Below are positions 5,681-12,431 of a stretch of DNA of 12,431 nucleotides, piece after piece. Source of the DNA: Scleromatobacter sp038208735 (GTDB taxonomy: Bacteria; Pseudomonadota; Gammaproteobacteria; Burkholderiales; Burkholderiaceae_C); contig JBBQYL010000155.1 in assembly GCA_038208735.1 (NCBI GenBank), positions 1-12,431 on the forward strand. Reading direction: 5' to 3'. The notes under the pieces are model-generated. The model saw only the letters and a list, made by a program, of their open reading frames with translations. It was not told the DNA's origin and made no database searches. The translations under genes were made by a program, and so were the position numbers. Each line of letters starts with the position of its first letter. Position 1 is the first letter of the stretch.

Positions 5681-7825
5681 TCACTTGTCCATCAGTTGGC
5701 GCGTGAAGTACGTGTACTCCAGGGCGCTGGTGTGGGCGCGTTCCTTCTGGTTCGCGCCCGAGCCGTGGCCCCCCTCGATGACTTCATAGTAGTAATACGG
5801 GATGCCGTATTCGGACAGCCGCGCCGCGAACTTGCGCGCGTGTTGCGGGCCCACGCGGTCGTCCTTGGTGGTCGTCCACACGAGCGCCCGCGGGTACGTC
5901 GTGTCGCGGTGCAGGTTCTGGTACGGCGAGATCCTGGCGAGGAAGGCGCGCTCGTCCGGGTTGGCCACCGAGCCGTATTCGCCCACCCACGACGCGCCCG
6001 CGGCGATCTGCTCGTAGCGCAGCATGTCGAGCAGCGGTACCTGGATGTCGACGGCGTTCCACAGGTCGGGATGCTGCGTCATCTGCACGCCCATCAGCAG
6101 GCCGCCGTTGGAGCCGCCCTCGATGCCGAGCCGGCGCGGGCTGGTCACGCCGCGGGCGATGAGGTCGCGCGCGACCGCGGCGAAGTCGTCGAAGGTGGTC
6201 TGGCGCTTCGTCTTGAGGCCGGCCTCGTGCCAGGCCGGGCCGAACTCGCCGCCGCCACGGATGCTGGCGTCCACGAACACGCCGCCGTGCTCCAGCCACA
6301 GCTTGCCCAGCATGGCGCTGTAGTACGGCGACTCGGAGATGGCGAAGCCGCCGTAGGCGTAGAGGATCGTCGGGTTGGAGCCGTCGAGCGCCATCGCCTT
6401 GGGGTGCACGATGAAGTAGGGCACCTTGGTGCCGTCGCCGGCCGTGGCCTCGAACTGGTCAACCGTGTCGCGCGAGGCGTCGAACTGCGCGGGCAGCGAA
6501 CGCAGCAGCTTGGGCGTGCCGCTGGCGGCGTCCAGCCGCCACTGGCCCTGCGGTTGCAGGAAGCCGGCCACCGACAGGTAGGCCGTGGACGTGTGCGTCG
6601 AGGCGTCGACGATGTCGACCGCGGTGTTGTCGGGCAGCGCGACGGGCGTGGCCTTCCAGCTGCCGTCGGCCGCGTGCGTGAACACGCCGGCCCGTCCGCG
6701 CACGTTGTCCAGCCAGGTGACCATGAGCCCGGTCTTCGTGCCCGTGGCCTGCTCAACCGACTGGCGCGCGTTGGGCGTGAAGACGATGGCGGGGTGCAGG
6801 TCGTCGGGCTCGGCGAGGGCCTGCGCCAGCGGAATCGACAGCAGCATGCCCGGCGTGAACTGCAAGCCGCCTGCCGTCCAGTCTTCCTTGAGCTTGACGA
6901 TGAGCTGGCCGTCGAACAGTTCGGCGACGTCGGCCTTCTTCGGCAGGGCGAGCTTGCGCAGGCCGGTCGGCGTCACGATGAAGGTCTCCGATTCGAACGC
7001 CGTGATCCCGCGCTCGACCAGCACCACCGAGTGCCCTTGTCCGTCGCTCAGCGACTGGACGTCGACCTCGACATCGGAGCGCTGGCCCCGGTAGACCTCC
7101 ACCGCGGACGACAGCGGCTGGCCGCGCTTCAGGCGCTTGACCACGAACGCGTAGCCGGACTCGGTGAGCTCGCCCGGCGCCCATTCGCGCGCCACGAGGA
7201 CCGCGTCGCGGCTCTCCCACGCCACGCTCTGCTTGCTCTTGGACAACTGGAAGCCGTCGGCCACGAAGCGGCCCTTGCGCAGGTCGAACTCGCGCACGGT
7301 GGAAGCATCCTCGCCGCCATCGGACAGCTTCACCAGGCACAGGTTCTCGTGGGACGCGTTGCAGTCGAGGCCCTGCCACACCCAGTTGGCATGCTCGGCC
7401 GCGGACACCTTGTCGAGATCGAGCACGGTGCGCCACGCCGGCGCGCCGCCCGCGTCGTAGGCCTTCGGCGAGGTGACGCGCCAGATGCCGCGCACATGTT
7501 GCGCGTCCTGCCAGAAGTTCCACAGCCCGCCGTCGATCTGGTGCGCGAACGGAATGCGATCGTGCGTCTGCGCGAGCGCCAGCGCCTGGGTGTTGGTCGC
7601 CGCGAAGCGCGGATCGGCCTCCAACGCGCCGAGGGTCTTCCTGTTCTCGGCCCGCACCCAGTCCATGGCCTTGGGACCGTCGACGGATTCGAGCCAGAGG
7701 TAGGGGTCGTCGGGGGCTGAAGCGGCCGCTGCGGAGGCCGGCGCCGCGGCGGCATGGGCGAACGCGGTGGCGGTGCCGAGGAGGGCGAGCGATGTCGCGA
7801 AGGCGAGGCGGGAGAGACGATGCAT
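5681..7825 (-). CDS. Prolyl oligopeptidase family serine peptidase (S9A-like), exported
   Basis: This is a 714-residue protein from the chosen start. MHRLSRLAFATSLALLGTAT with a following AFAHA forms a good Sec signal peptide, so the enzyme probably works in the periplasm or outside, cutting proline-containing oligopeptides. The next ATG upstream (7861) would put 12 polar residues before the signal, so I prefer 7825. The mature N-terminus DDPYLWLESVDGPKAMDWVR is typical of the family, followed by a beta-propeller region to about residue 450. The alpha/beta-hydrolase domain shows KVPYFIVHPK, YAYGGF, RGGGEFG and the nucleophile elbow GGSNGG (Ser 572). The acid lies in DDRV (656-659) and the histidine in GGHGSG (His 687), so the triad is intact and the length is normal. 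It is divergent from the SDR gene. The TAXI gene follows after 55 bases in the same direction and could be cotranscribed. No strong ribosome site is seen. Confidence 0.93.
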   Translation of the reverse strand: MHRLSRLAFATSLALLGTATAFAHAAAAPASAAAASAPDDPYLWLESVDGPKAMDWVRAENRKTLGALEADPRFAATNTQALALAQTHDRIPFAHQIDGGLWNFWQDAQHVRGIWRVTSPKAYDAGGAPAWRTVLDLDKVSAAEHANWVWQGLDCNASHENLCLVKLSDGGEDASTVREFDLRKGRFVADGFQLSKSKQSVAWESRDAVLVAREWAPGELTESGYAFVVKRLKRGQPLSSAVEVYRGQRSDVEVDVQSLSDGQGHSVVLVERGITAFESETFIVTPTGLRKLALPKKADVAELFDGQLIVKLKEDWTAGGLQFTPGMLLSIPLAQALAEPDDLHPAIVFTPNARQSVEQATGTKTGLMVTWLDNVRGRAGVFTHAADGSWKATPVALPDNTAVDIVDASTHTSTAYLSVAGFLQPQGQWRLDAASGTPKLLRSLPAQFDASRDTVDQFEATAGDGTKVPYFIVHPKAMALDGSNPTILYAYGGFAISESPYYSAMLGKLWLEHGGVFVDASIRGGGEFGPAWHEAGLKTKRQTTFDDFAAVARDLIARGVTSPRRLGIEGGSNGGLLMGVQMTQHPDLWNAVDIQVPLLDMLRYEQIAAGASWVGEYGSVANPDERAFLARISPYQNLHRDTTYPRALVWTTTKDDRVGPQHARKFAARLSEYGIPYYYYEVIEGGHGSGANQKERAHTSALEYTYFTRQLMDK

Positions 7826-7996
7826 GGGCGGGCGACGGGTTGGTCGAAGATCGATGATCATCGCATTGCCAGGCTCGGCGCGAGCCGGCGTCCGGAACCC
7901 TGGATCTGCAGTCCGTCGCAGCGCGCCGATCCGATCGCTGAACTCCTGGGCGCTGCCGCCCTGGCTCCCCGTCCTGCAGCGTTACCATTCGATGCC
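7826..7996. promoter_or_regulatory. Divergent intergenic region with a 12-base palindrome
   Basis: This 171-base gap must hold the promoters of both the peptidase gene (-) and the SDR gene (+). The only clear structure is the perfect palindrome CGATGATCATCG (7852-7863), 26 bases before the peptidase start. It could be an operator half-site pair, but its location is the only support. I see no convincing sigma-70 hexamers and no other gene. Confidence 0.35.
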
Positions 7997-8779
7997 ATGC
8001 ACAAGCTATTTTCACTCCAGGGACAGACAGCGCTCGTGACCGGTGCCGGCAGCGCATCCGGCATCGGCTTCGCGACGGCCAGGTTGCTCGCCGAGATGGG
8101 GGCTCGGATCGCGATCACCGCGACCCGTGCCCGCATCCATGAGCGCACCGACACGCTGCGCGCCGAGGGCCATGAGGTGCACGGCTTCGTGGCCGATCTC
8201 GTCGATCGCGACGCGACGCGCGCCTTGATCGCGCGCACGGAGGAGGCGCTGGGGCCGATCACCATCCTGGTGAACAACGCCGGCATGGCGCAGACCGGCG
8301 TCGCCGACGTGGACAGCCCGTTCCATGAACTGGAAGACGCCGACTGGGACGCAACGCTCGCGCGTAATCTGGGCACCTGTTACAACGTGACCCGTGCCGT
8401 GCTGCCGGGAATGATCCTGCGGCGCTACGGACGCATCGTCAACGTGGCTTCGGTGACCGGCCCGCTCGTGAGCAACCCGGGCGAAGCCGCGTACAGCGCG
8501 GCAAAGGCGGCCATCGTGGCGATGAGCCGCAGCATCGCGCTCGAGGCAGCGCCGTTCGACGTCGTCATCAACAGCGTCGCGCCGGGCTGGATCGCCACCG
8601 AAGGCCAGAGCGACGACGAGGCACGAGCGGGTCTTCACACGCCTTTCGGCCGCTCCGGAACGGCCCTCGAGACCGCGGCGATGATCGCCTTCCTGGCGAC
8701 TCCGGGGGCAAGCTACATCACGGGCCAGCTGATGGTGGTGGACGGTGGCAACTGCCTCCAGGAACGCAAGGGCAGCTGA
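7997..8779 (+). CDS. SDR family NAD(P)-dependent oxidoreductase
   Basis: This 260-residue classical short-chain dehydrogenase is at the normal family length. The Rossmann cofactor loop is TGAGSASGIG (15-24), with two residues more than the usual TGxxxGxG. NNAG (93-96) stabilises the core. The catalytic residues are N124, S152 (ASVTG), Y166 and K170 (YSAAK), followed by the PGWIATEG segment (197-204) and the C-terminal GQLMVVDGGNC. R44 at the end of the second beta-strand (ITATR) hints at NADP(H) preference. Similar proteins are annotated as 3-oxoacyl-ACP reductase-like, but with no fatty-acid or polyketide genes nearby, FabG is not warranted. ATG 7997 is the only start close to the conserved N-terminus; no ribosome site is obvious. 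The enzyme is probably cytoplasmic and the gene monocistronic. Confidence 0.92.
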   Translation: MHKLFSLQGQTALVTGAGSASGIGFATARLLAEMGARIAITATRARIHERTDTLRAEGHEVHGFVADLVDRDATRALIARTEEALGPITILVNNAGMAQTGVADVDSPFHELEDADWDATLARNLGTCYNVTRAVLPGMILRRYGRIVNVASVTGPLVSNPGEAAYSAAKAAIVAMSRSIALEAAPFDVVINSVAPGWIATEGQSDDEARAGLHTPFGRSGTALETAAMIAFLATPGASYITGQLMVVDGGNCLQERKGS

Positions 8780-8956
8780 CTATTCGGCAAGCTGAGCGCA
8801 CCGAACGCAGTCCCGACCCGCGTTCTTGGCTTCGCTCAAGGCCATGTCAGCCCGCTGGATCAGCGACGACACAGGCTCTCCCGGCCTGACCGATGCAATG
8901 CCAACGCTCATCGTCAGCAACGGCGTGCCACCCAGCGCCGGCCTGCCAGATGCGGT
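8780..8956 (-). pseudogene. C-terminal remnant of a GGDEF (diguanylate cyclase) domain
   Basis: Reading the minus strand up to the TAG at 8782-8780 gives about 58 residues. They include LLTMSVGIASVRPGEP, then LIQRADMALSEAKNAGRDCV, then RCAQLAE. This is the C-terminal signature of GGDEF domains (S-I-G-I-A ... ADxALYxAKxxGRxxV). An in-frame TGA at 8957-8959 closes the frame upstream. The GGDEF active-site loop, the inhibitory-site region and any sensory domain are missing. No start codon or ribosome site would make a sensible short protein. The stop overlaps nothing and sits one base beyond the SDR stop on the other strand. I read it as a decayed fragment of a once-longer gene that was transcribed toward the SDR gene; no activity is expected. 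Confidence 0.75.
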
Positions 8957-8986
8957 TCACTTGCGGTCGATATGGCAACCTGAAGA

Positions 8987-9011
8987 GCCGCCGCGTCAGG
9001 GACGCGGCGGC
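8987..9011 (-). terminator. Strong GC hairpin downstream of the exported ankyrin-like gene
   Basis: GCCGCCGCGTC (8987-8997) and GACGCGGCGGC (9001-9011) pair perfectly over 11 bases around a three-base loop. It lies 46 bases past the end of the minus-strand gene stopping at 9058. On that strand the stem is followed by TCTTCAGGTT, only weakly T-rich. It is the likely terminator of the 12431-9058 gene cluster, but not a textbook one. Confidence 0.5.
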
Positions 9012-9057
9012 GATGTCGCGGCCTCGTTCGAGAAGATTCATTCGCTCTGCAACCTCG

Positions 9058-11361
9058 TCAGAATGTGTTGACGCCGCCGCCACACACGAACCCCTCGGCG
9101 TGGTCGAACTCGCAGGCCAGTTCCTTTCCCACCGACGCACGGATCCGTTGCGCCAAGTCGAACCACACGTTCGGGTGCTTCTCGACGATCCGCAGGATGG
9201 GCCGCCAGTCCTGCCGCGGAAGCCAGGTCGTCAGCGAATCCGGCACGTCGTATGGGCCGGCGTGCAGCGCCGCCTCCAGTTGATCGGCGTTGGCGAACAA
9301 CAGGGCGATGCGGCGGCGCCTTTCTTCCAGCGGGAGGTCGGACTTGGCGAGGGCCTCGATCTCGTCGGCCGTCCACCAGGCCGGCACGCCGGCGGCCAGC
9401 AGCCGGCCGAGTTCCACGTGGTCGTGGCGGGCGAGGGCGGCCCGGTACGCAGCTCGGCGATCCGTGCCCAGGATGTCCAGCAATTCGTGCAGATCCACCT
9501 GGTCGCCTGCGCGCAGGCGTCCGAGCATGGGCCTGCGCCTGGCGTCGGCGTCCACGGGCTCATCCACGCTCGGACAGCTGACGCCCTGGCCGTCCTCCGC
9601 CTCGCGGCATTCCTGGCGCAGCAGTCGCGTGACCAGGGCATCGTCGCGGCTATGCGCCAGCGTGGGCCCGTCCTTGCCTGTTTGCCATTCGTGGGCGGTC
9701 GGCAACGCGTCCGTCCTGTTGCACAGAGGCCCTCGCTCGCCCGAGTCGAGCAGGTAGCGCTTGCCGGTGCGCACGTCGCGCACCTGGCGCAGGCGGGTGA
9801 GCATGCCGCGCGTTTCGACGCCGAGCTTCAGCTTGCGGACGCCGTCGCTCGTCATGATCCGGATCTCGCCGTCGTCGGGCGCGTCGGCGCAACGCGGCGG
9901 GGGTGGGTCGAGATAGGGGCCGTCCTCGAAGCTGTCGCTGAATCGGGGATCGTCGGCGTACTGGTCGCCCGTGAGGAGCAGGCCGCAGTCGGCGATGCCG
10001 GGCACCGCGACCACCTCGACCGCCGTCGGCGGAATGCCCCAGCCCACGCTGCGGGCCTTGACCAGCGCTTCCCACCAGCGGTCGTCCAGCGCGAGCCTGC
10101 AGTCGGGCGCAACGTGTACCAGCGCGGGCTTGGCGGGCTGCTTCGGCGAAAAGGCGGCCAGCATGGCGGCCAACGACGGGTCGCGGGGCTTGTCCTCGCG
10201 CGCGGAACGCAGGCCGTAGACCGGGGCCGTGACGCCGTTCGCGCGCAGGAACGCCAGCTTGGCGGCGGTATCGGCCTGTGTGCTGCCGTAGTAGCAGGGC
10301 GACTTCTCCTTGTCGATGCGGTAGCCGGCCAGCACCAGGCCCGCCGCCTCGGCGCGCGCGTCGGTGAACTGGCGCTGGAAGTCCGGCCAGAGCGCCTTGA
10401 ATGAAAGCAAGTCGACCGCGGCCAGCACGCAGCCGGTGGCATTGGCGTCGTGGACGGCATAGCCGCTGGCGAACAGGCCGGGCCAGAGATCAGCGGGAAT
10501 GCGGGCTGGCAGGTCGGGCCACTGGTCGTACTGCAGCGGCTGGTCGATGCGCTTCCACAACGCGCGCCAGCTGCGTGACGCTCCGGTGTAGTCGATCTTC
10601 TGGTGTTCGCCGTAGGTGACGAAGCTCCATTCCGCCAATCGCCCCGCGATCAACTGGGCGTTGCGTCGAACCTCGTCCAGCGGCAGCCGCCCCAACGCAT
10701 CGTCAAGGCCGCCGTCGGTCTGGCGGGTAATCGCCACCAGCTCGTCGAGATTCCGGCCATCCTTGAACAGCGCGCGGAACTCGTCGTCGGTCAGCGTGGC
10801 CGCGTGGCGGCGCCACGCCTGTTGCGCCTCCACGGCGGGCCGCCACCCCCGGCCGGTGAGTCGATGCAGCAGGTCGATCGATTGCTGCTCTTTCGTGCGC
10901 GGGGCAGTTGGTGCCTCGGGCTGGGTCGCCTTGGGCGCCACGACGTTGGCGACGCGCGCGACAGGCTTGAAGCCGTACTGCCGCTCCAGCACCGATACCA
11001 CGTCCGCGCGTTGGTACCTGAGAGCCAGCGTGTACGCGTCCACCTTGACGTCGAACACCACCTTGTGCGGATCGGCGCCGTTGGCCAGCAGCCAGATCGC
11101 GGTGCGATCCTTGCCCGCCCGGATCGCGTGGGCCAGCAGCGTGCCGCCGTGGCGCATGGCGTTGAAGTTGGCGCCGTCCTTCGGCTGCGCGCCGGGCATG
11201 GCCAGCAGGGCGCCGAAAGCATCGTCGGTGGGGTTGGTGGCGACGGTGGCGTCGGGCGCTTCGGCGTGGGCGGCTGCGGCGAGGCATGGCAGCATGAGGG
11301 CGATGGCCAGTGCGCGGAGCCAGCCAGTCGATGCGGGGCCACCGTTCACGCGATCAGTCAT
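9058..11361 (-). CDS. Exported hypothetical protein with ankyrin-like N-terminal segment
   Basis: This 767-residue protein has no named family that I recognise over most of its length. A signal peptide (WLRALAIALMLPCLAAAAHA, cleavage after about residue 33) predicts export to the periplasm. No lipobox is seen. Residues about 72-130 look like one or two ankyrin-type repeats: GGTLLAHAIRAGKDRTAIWL, then LANGADP, then DAYTLALRYQRADVVSVLE. The rest has no obvious catalytic motif. The mature protein contains ten cysteines, an even number consistent with disulfides, including two near the C-terminus (CEFDHAEGFVCGGG). I chose ATG 11361 because it puts the signal peptide near the N-terminus. It also overlaps the upstream gene's stop by eight bases (ATGACTGA), which suggests translational coupling. 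An in-frame start at 11412 would add 17 arginine-rich residues. Ankyrin segments usually bind proteins; any role beyond that is unknown. Confidence 0.8.
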   Translation of the reverse strand: MTDRVNGGPASTGWLRALAIALMLPCLAAAAHAEAPDATVATNPTDDAFGALLAMPGAQPKDGANFNAMRHGGTLLAHAIRAGKDRTAIWLLANGADPHKVVFDVKVDAYTLALRYQRADVVSVLERQYGFKPVARVANVVAPKATQPEAPTAPRTKEQQSIDLLHRLTGRGWRPAVEAQQAWRRHAATLTDDEFRALFKDGRNLDELVAITRQTDGGLDDALGRLPLDEVRRNAQLIAGRLAEWSFVTYGEHQKIDYTGASRSWRALWKRIDQPLQYDQWPDLPARIPADLWPGLFASGYAVHDANATGCVLAAVDLLSFKALWPDFQRQFTDARAEAAGLVLAGYRIDKEKSPCYYGSTQADTAAKLAFLRANGVTAPVYGLRSAREDKPRDPSLAAMLAAFSPKQPAKPALVHVAPDCRLALDDRWWEALVKARSVGWGIPPTAVEVVAVPGIADCGLLLTGDQYADDPRFSDSFEDGPYLDPPPPRCADAPDDGEIRIMTSDGVRKLKLGVETRGMLTRLRQVRDVRTGKRYLLDSGERGPLCNRTDALPTAHEWQTGKDGPTLAHSRDDALVTRLLRQECREAEDGQGVSCPSVDEPVDADARRRPMLGRLRAGDQVDLHELLDILGTDRRAAYRAALARHDHVELGRLLAAGVPAWWTADEIEALAKSDLPLEERRRRIALLFANADQLEAALHAGPYDVPDSLTTWLPRQDWRPILRIVEKHPNVWFDLAQRIRASVGKELACEFDHAEGFVCGGGVNTF

Positions 11362-11605
11362 TCGTAGGCGCGCTCGCCTCCGCCGATTCGCGTTGAGCAT
11401 CCCGCCGCGCATTCACGATGAACCAGACCCCGCCCGCGAAGCTCATGACCGCGAAGCAGATCTGTTTCGGCAGGCTGGTCTCGGCGAAGAATGCGCACGG
11501 CGTGCCGACCACGATCATCACGGCACCGACAAAGATCTCGACCCGGCATTGCGCTGCGCGCGGGCGTCTTCGAAACAGCAGGGCGTCGAGCGGGCTGAAG
11601 ATCAT
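11354..11605 (-). CDS. Small two-helix membrane protein, hypothetical
   Basis: This 83-residue protein has no family I recognise. Two hydrophobic segments are clear: RVEIFVGAVMIVVGTPCAFF and QICFAVMSFAGGVWFIVNAR, joined by a short AETSLPK loop. A basic N-terminus (FRRRPR) suggests both termini lie in the cytoplasm. The polar tail ends SAEASAPTND. ATG 11605 is chosen, with GGGAG about 12 bases upstream; a GTG at 11626 would add seven residues. Its end overlaps the start of the exported ankyrin-like gene by eight bases, and the AraC-type gene ends 39 bases before it (18 if GTG is used). The coupling suggests the two products are made together and may act at the same membrane, which is inference. 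Confidence 0.7.
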   Translation of the reverse strand: MIFSPLDALLFRRRPRAAQCRVEIFVGAVMIVVGTPCAFFAETSLPKQICFAVMSFAGGVWFIVNARRDAQRESAEASAPTND

Positions 11606-11644
11606 TCGTCGAGCGTACTCCCTCACCGCAACCTGCGCGACTGA

Positions 11645-12431
11645 TCAGCCGGGCGTCGTCGCGACAGGCATTGCCATCCGGCTCTTCCGCCACGCCGCCG
11701 GCGGCGTGCCGAACTCGCGCCGGAACGCGCGGCTGAAGGCCGTGTCGTTCTGGTAGCCCACCTCCTCGGCAATGCGCGCCAGCGGCACGTTGCTGCGTCG
11801 CAGGAGGTTGGTGGCGAGCAGCATGCGCCATTGAGTCAGGTACTGCATGGGCGACTGGCCCACCAGTTCCTGGAAGCGTTCGGCGAGCACCGAGCGCGAG
11901 GTGCCGGCGGTGCGGGCGAGTTCGTCCAGCGTCCAGGCCGCGGCGGGGCGCTCGTGCAGCGCGGCCAGCGCGGCGCCCACCACGCGGTCGCCGACGCCGG
12001 CAAGCCAGCCGGCGGCGGGGCGCGCGGGGTCGGTCATGGCCAGCCGCAACACCTCGATGAACAGCACCTCGGCCAGCTTGGCGAGCACGCCCTCGCCACC
12101 GGGGCGCGGCGAGCGGGCCTCGGCCAGCGCGTAGCGCACCGAGGCCTCCAGCCACAGGCCCGCGGGCGAGCCGCGCACGTTCACGCGCAGCAGCGGCGGC
12201 AGGCCGCTGAGCAGCATGCGCGCGAGCCGGTCGTCGCAGGCGAGGTAGCCGCACACCAGCTTGGTGGCCGCGCCGCCGCCACCGTAGGCCAGCGCGCGGG
12301 GGCGCCGCGACAGCACCTCCGACAGCCGCGCGCCCTGGGCCGGCGGCAGGCCGGCCTCGGCCGCCATGCGGTGCGCGTCGCCGTGCGGGAACAGCACCAC
12401 ATCGCCCGCCCGTAGGTGGACGGGTGGGCCG
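11645..12431 (-). CDS. AraC family transcriptional regulator with cupin-type N-terminal domain, N-terminus beyond window
   Basis: The frame stays open to the window edge (261 visible residues). The codons before the GTG at 12400 read GPPVHLRAGD and run straight into VVLFPHGDAH, a typical cupin-type AraC sensor motif, so the real start lies outside. The sensor domain continues through KLVCGYLACDDRLARMLLSGLPPLL. The C-terminal DNA-binding domain has two helix-turn-helix units: LDELARTAGTSRSVLAERF (visible residues about 169-187) and IAEEVGYQNDTAFSRAFRREFG (about 220-241), with the conserved SPMQYLTQWRMLLATNLL linker between them. Such regulators usually control a neighbouring gene, often divergent, in response to a small ligand. 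Here the promoter side is not visible, and two co-oriented genes follow closely downstream. Family call sure; ligand and targets unknown. Confidence 0.93.
   Translation of the reverse strand, partial: GPPVHLRAGDVVLFPHGDAHRMAAEAGLPPAQGARLSEVLSRRPRALAYGGGGAATKLVCGYLACDDRLARMLLSGLPPLLRVNVRGSPAGLWLEASVRYALAEARSPRPGGEGVLAKLAEVLFIEVLRLAMTDPARPAAGWLAGVGDRVVGAALAALHERPAAAWTLDELARTAGTSRSVLAERFQELVGQSPMQYLTQWRMLLATNLLRRSNVPLARIAEEVGYQNDTAFSRAFRREFGTPPAAWRKSRMAMPVATTPG

Noticed and set aside
4308..5789. 493-residue open frame on the plus strand opposite the TAXI gene
   Set aside because: Shadow of the TAXI gene; low-complexity Arg/Gln/His composition, and it also runs into the peptidase gene.
5612..7720. 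702-residue open frame on the plus strand opposite the peptidase gene
   Set aside because: It is antisense to a gene with an intact catalytic triad and signal peptide. The translation is rich in Arg, Gly, Val and His with no domain, which is the usual shadow frame in GC-rich DNA.
5681..7861. Longer peptidase start at 7861
   Set aside because: It would place 12 polar residues ahead of an otherwise well-formed signal peptide and has no ribosome site; the ATG at 7825 fits better.
8847..9140. 97-residue minus-strand frame overlapping the GGDEF remnant
   Set aside because: It lies in a different frame from the GGDEF similarity, spans the strong hairpin at 8987-9011 and the end of the exported gene, and has no recognisable motif.
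8893..10404. 503-residue open frame on the plus strand opposite the exported ankyrin-like gene
   Set aside because: No start context or domain. The opposite frame has a signal peptide and a coupled start, which makes it the coding one.
11297..11330. Possible lipoprotein signal (LMLPC) in the exported ankyrin-like protein
   Set aside because: The residue before the cysteine is proline, which does not fit a lipobox, and a good signal peptidase I site (AHA) follows.

Overview
The window is about 12.4 kb of high-GC DNA (roughly two-thirds G+C by eye, with G/C-ending codons throughout). It carries ordinary chromosomal genes on both strands. The gene families, the short GGGGTC-type palindromes and the chemoreceptor architecture suggest a betaproteobacterium of the order Burkholderiales. 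That placement is inference; there is no rRNA or other marker gene here. I found no tRNA, CRISPR array, transposase, integrase or phage gene.

Layout. 1-278: end of a DUF3140 gene (+), cut by the window edge. 366-773: a small VOC/glyoxalase-fold protein (+). 811-1293: a convergent Ala/Pro/Ser-rich protein of unknown function (-). 1516-3006: a chemoreceptor (+) with no periplasmic sensor domain and a cache-like domain at its C-terminus. 3012-3081: GGGGTC-type palindromes. 3164-4252: a stand-alone cysteine synthase (+). 4260-5624: a membrane-anchored TAXI-type solute-binding protein (-), only 7 bases from the end of the cysteine synthase gene. 5681-7825: an exported prolyl oligopeptidase (-). 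7997-8779: a short-chain dehydrogenase (+), divergent from the peptidase. 8780-8956: the C-terminal remnant of a GGDEF (diguanylate cyclase) domain (-), not covered by any intact gene. 9058-11361, 11354-11605 and 11645-12431 form a tight minus-strand cluster. In transcription order it encodes an AraC-type regulator (N-terminus beyond the window), a two-helix membrane protein and a 767-residue exported protein with an ankyrin-like segment.

How the genes work together. Most look like independent one-gene units. The plausible functional unit is the AraC-type regulator / small membrane protein / exported ankyrin-like protein cluster: the last two overlap by 8 bases (ATGACTGA) and the first two are separated by 39 bases or less. 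The peptidase and TAXI genes are co-oriented with a 55-base gap and could share a transcript. There is no clear new multi-gene system. The least explained pieces are the exported ankyrin-like protein with its membrane partner, the orphan TAXI protein with a C-terminal membrane segment, and the Ala-rich protein with a roughly 15-residue C-terminal repeat.
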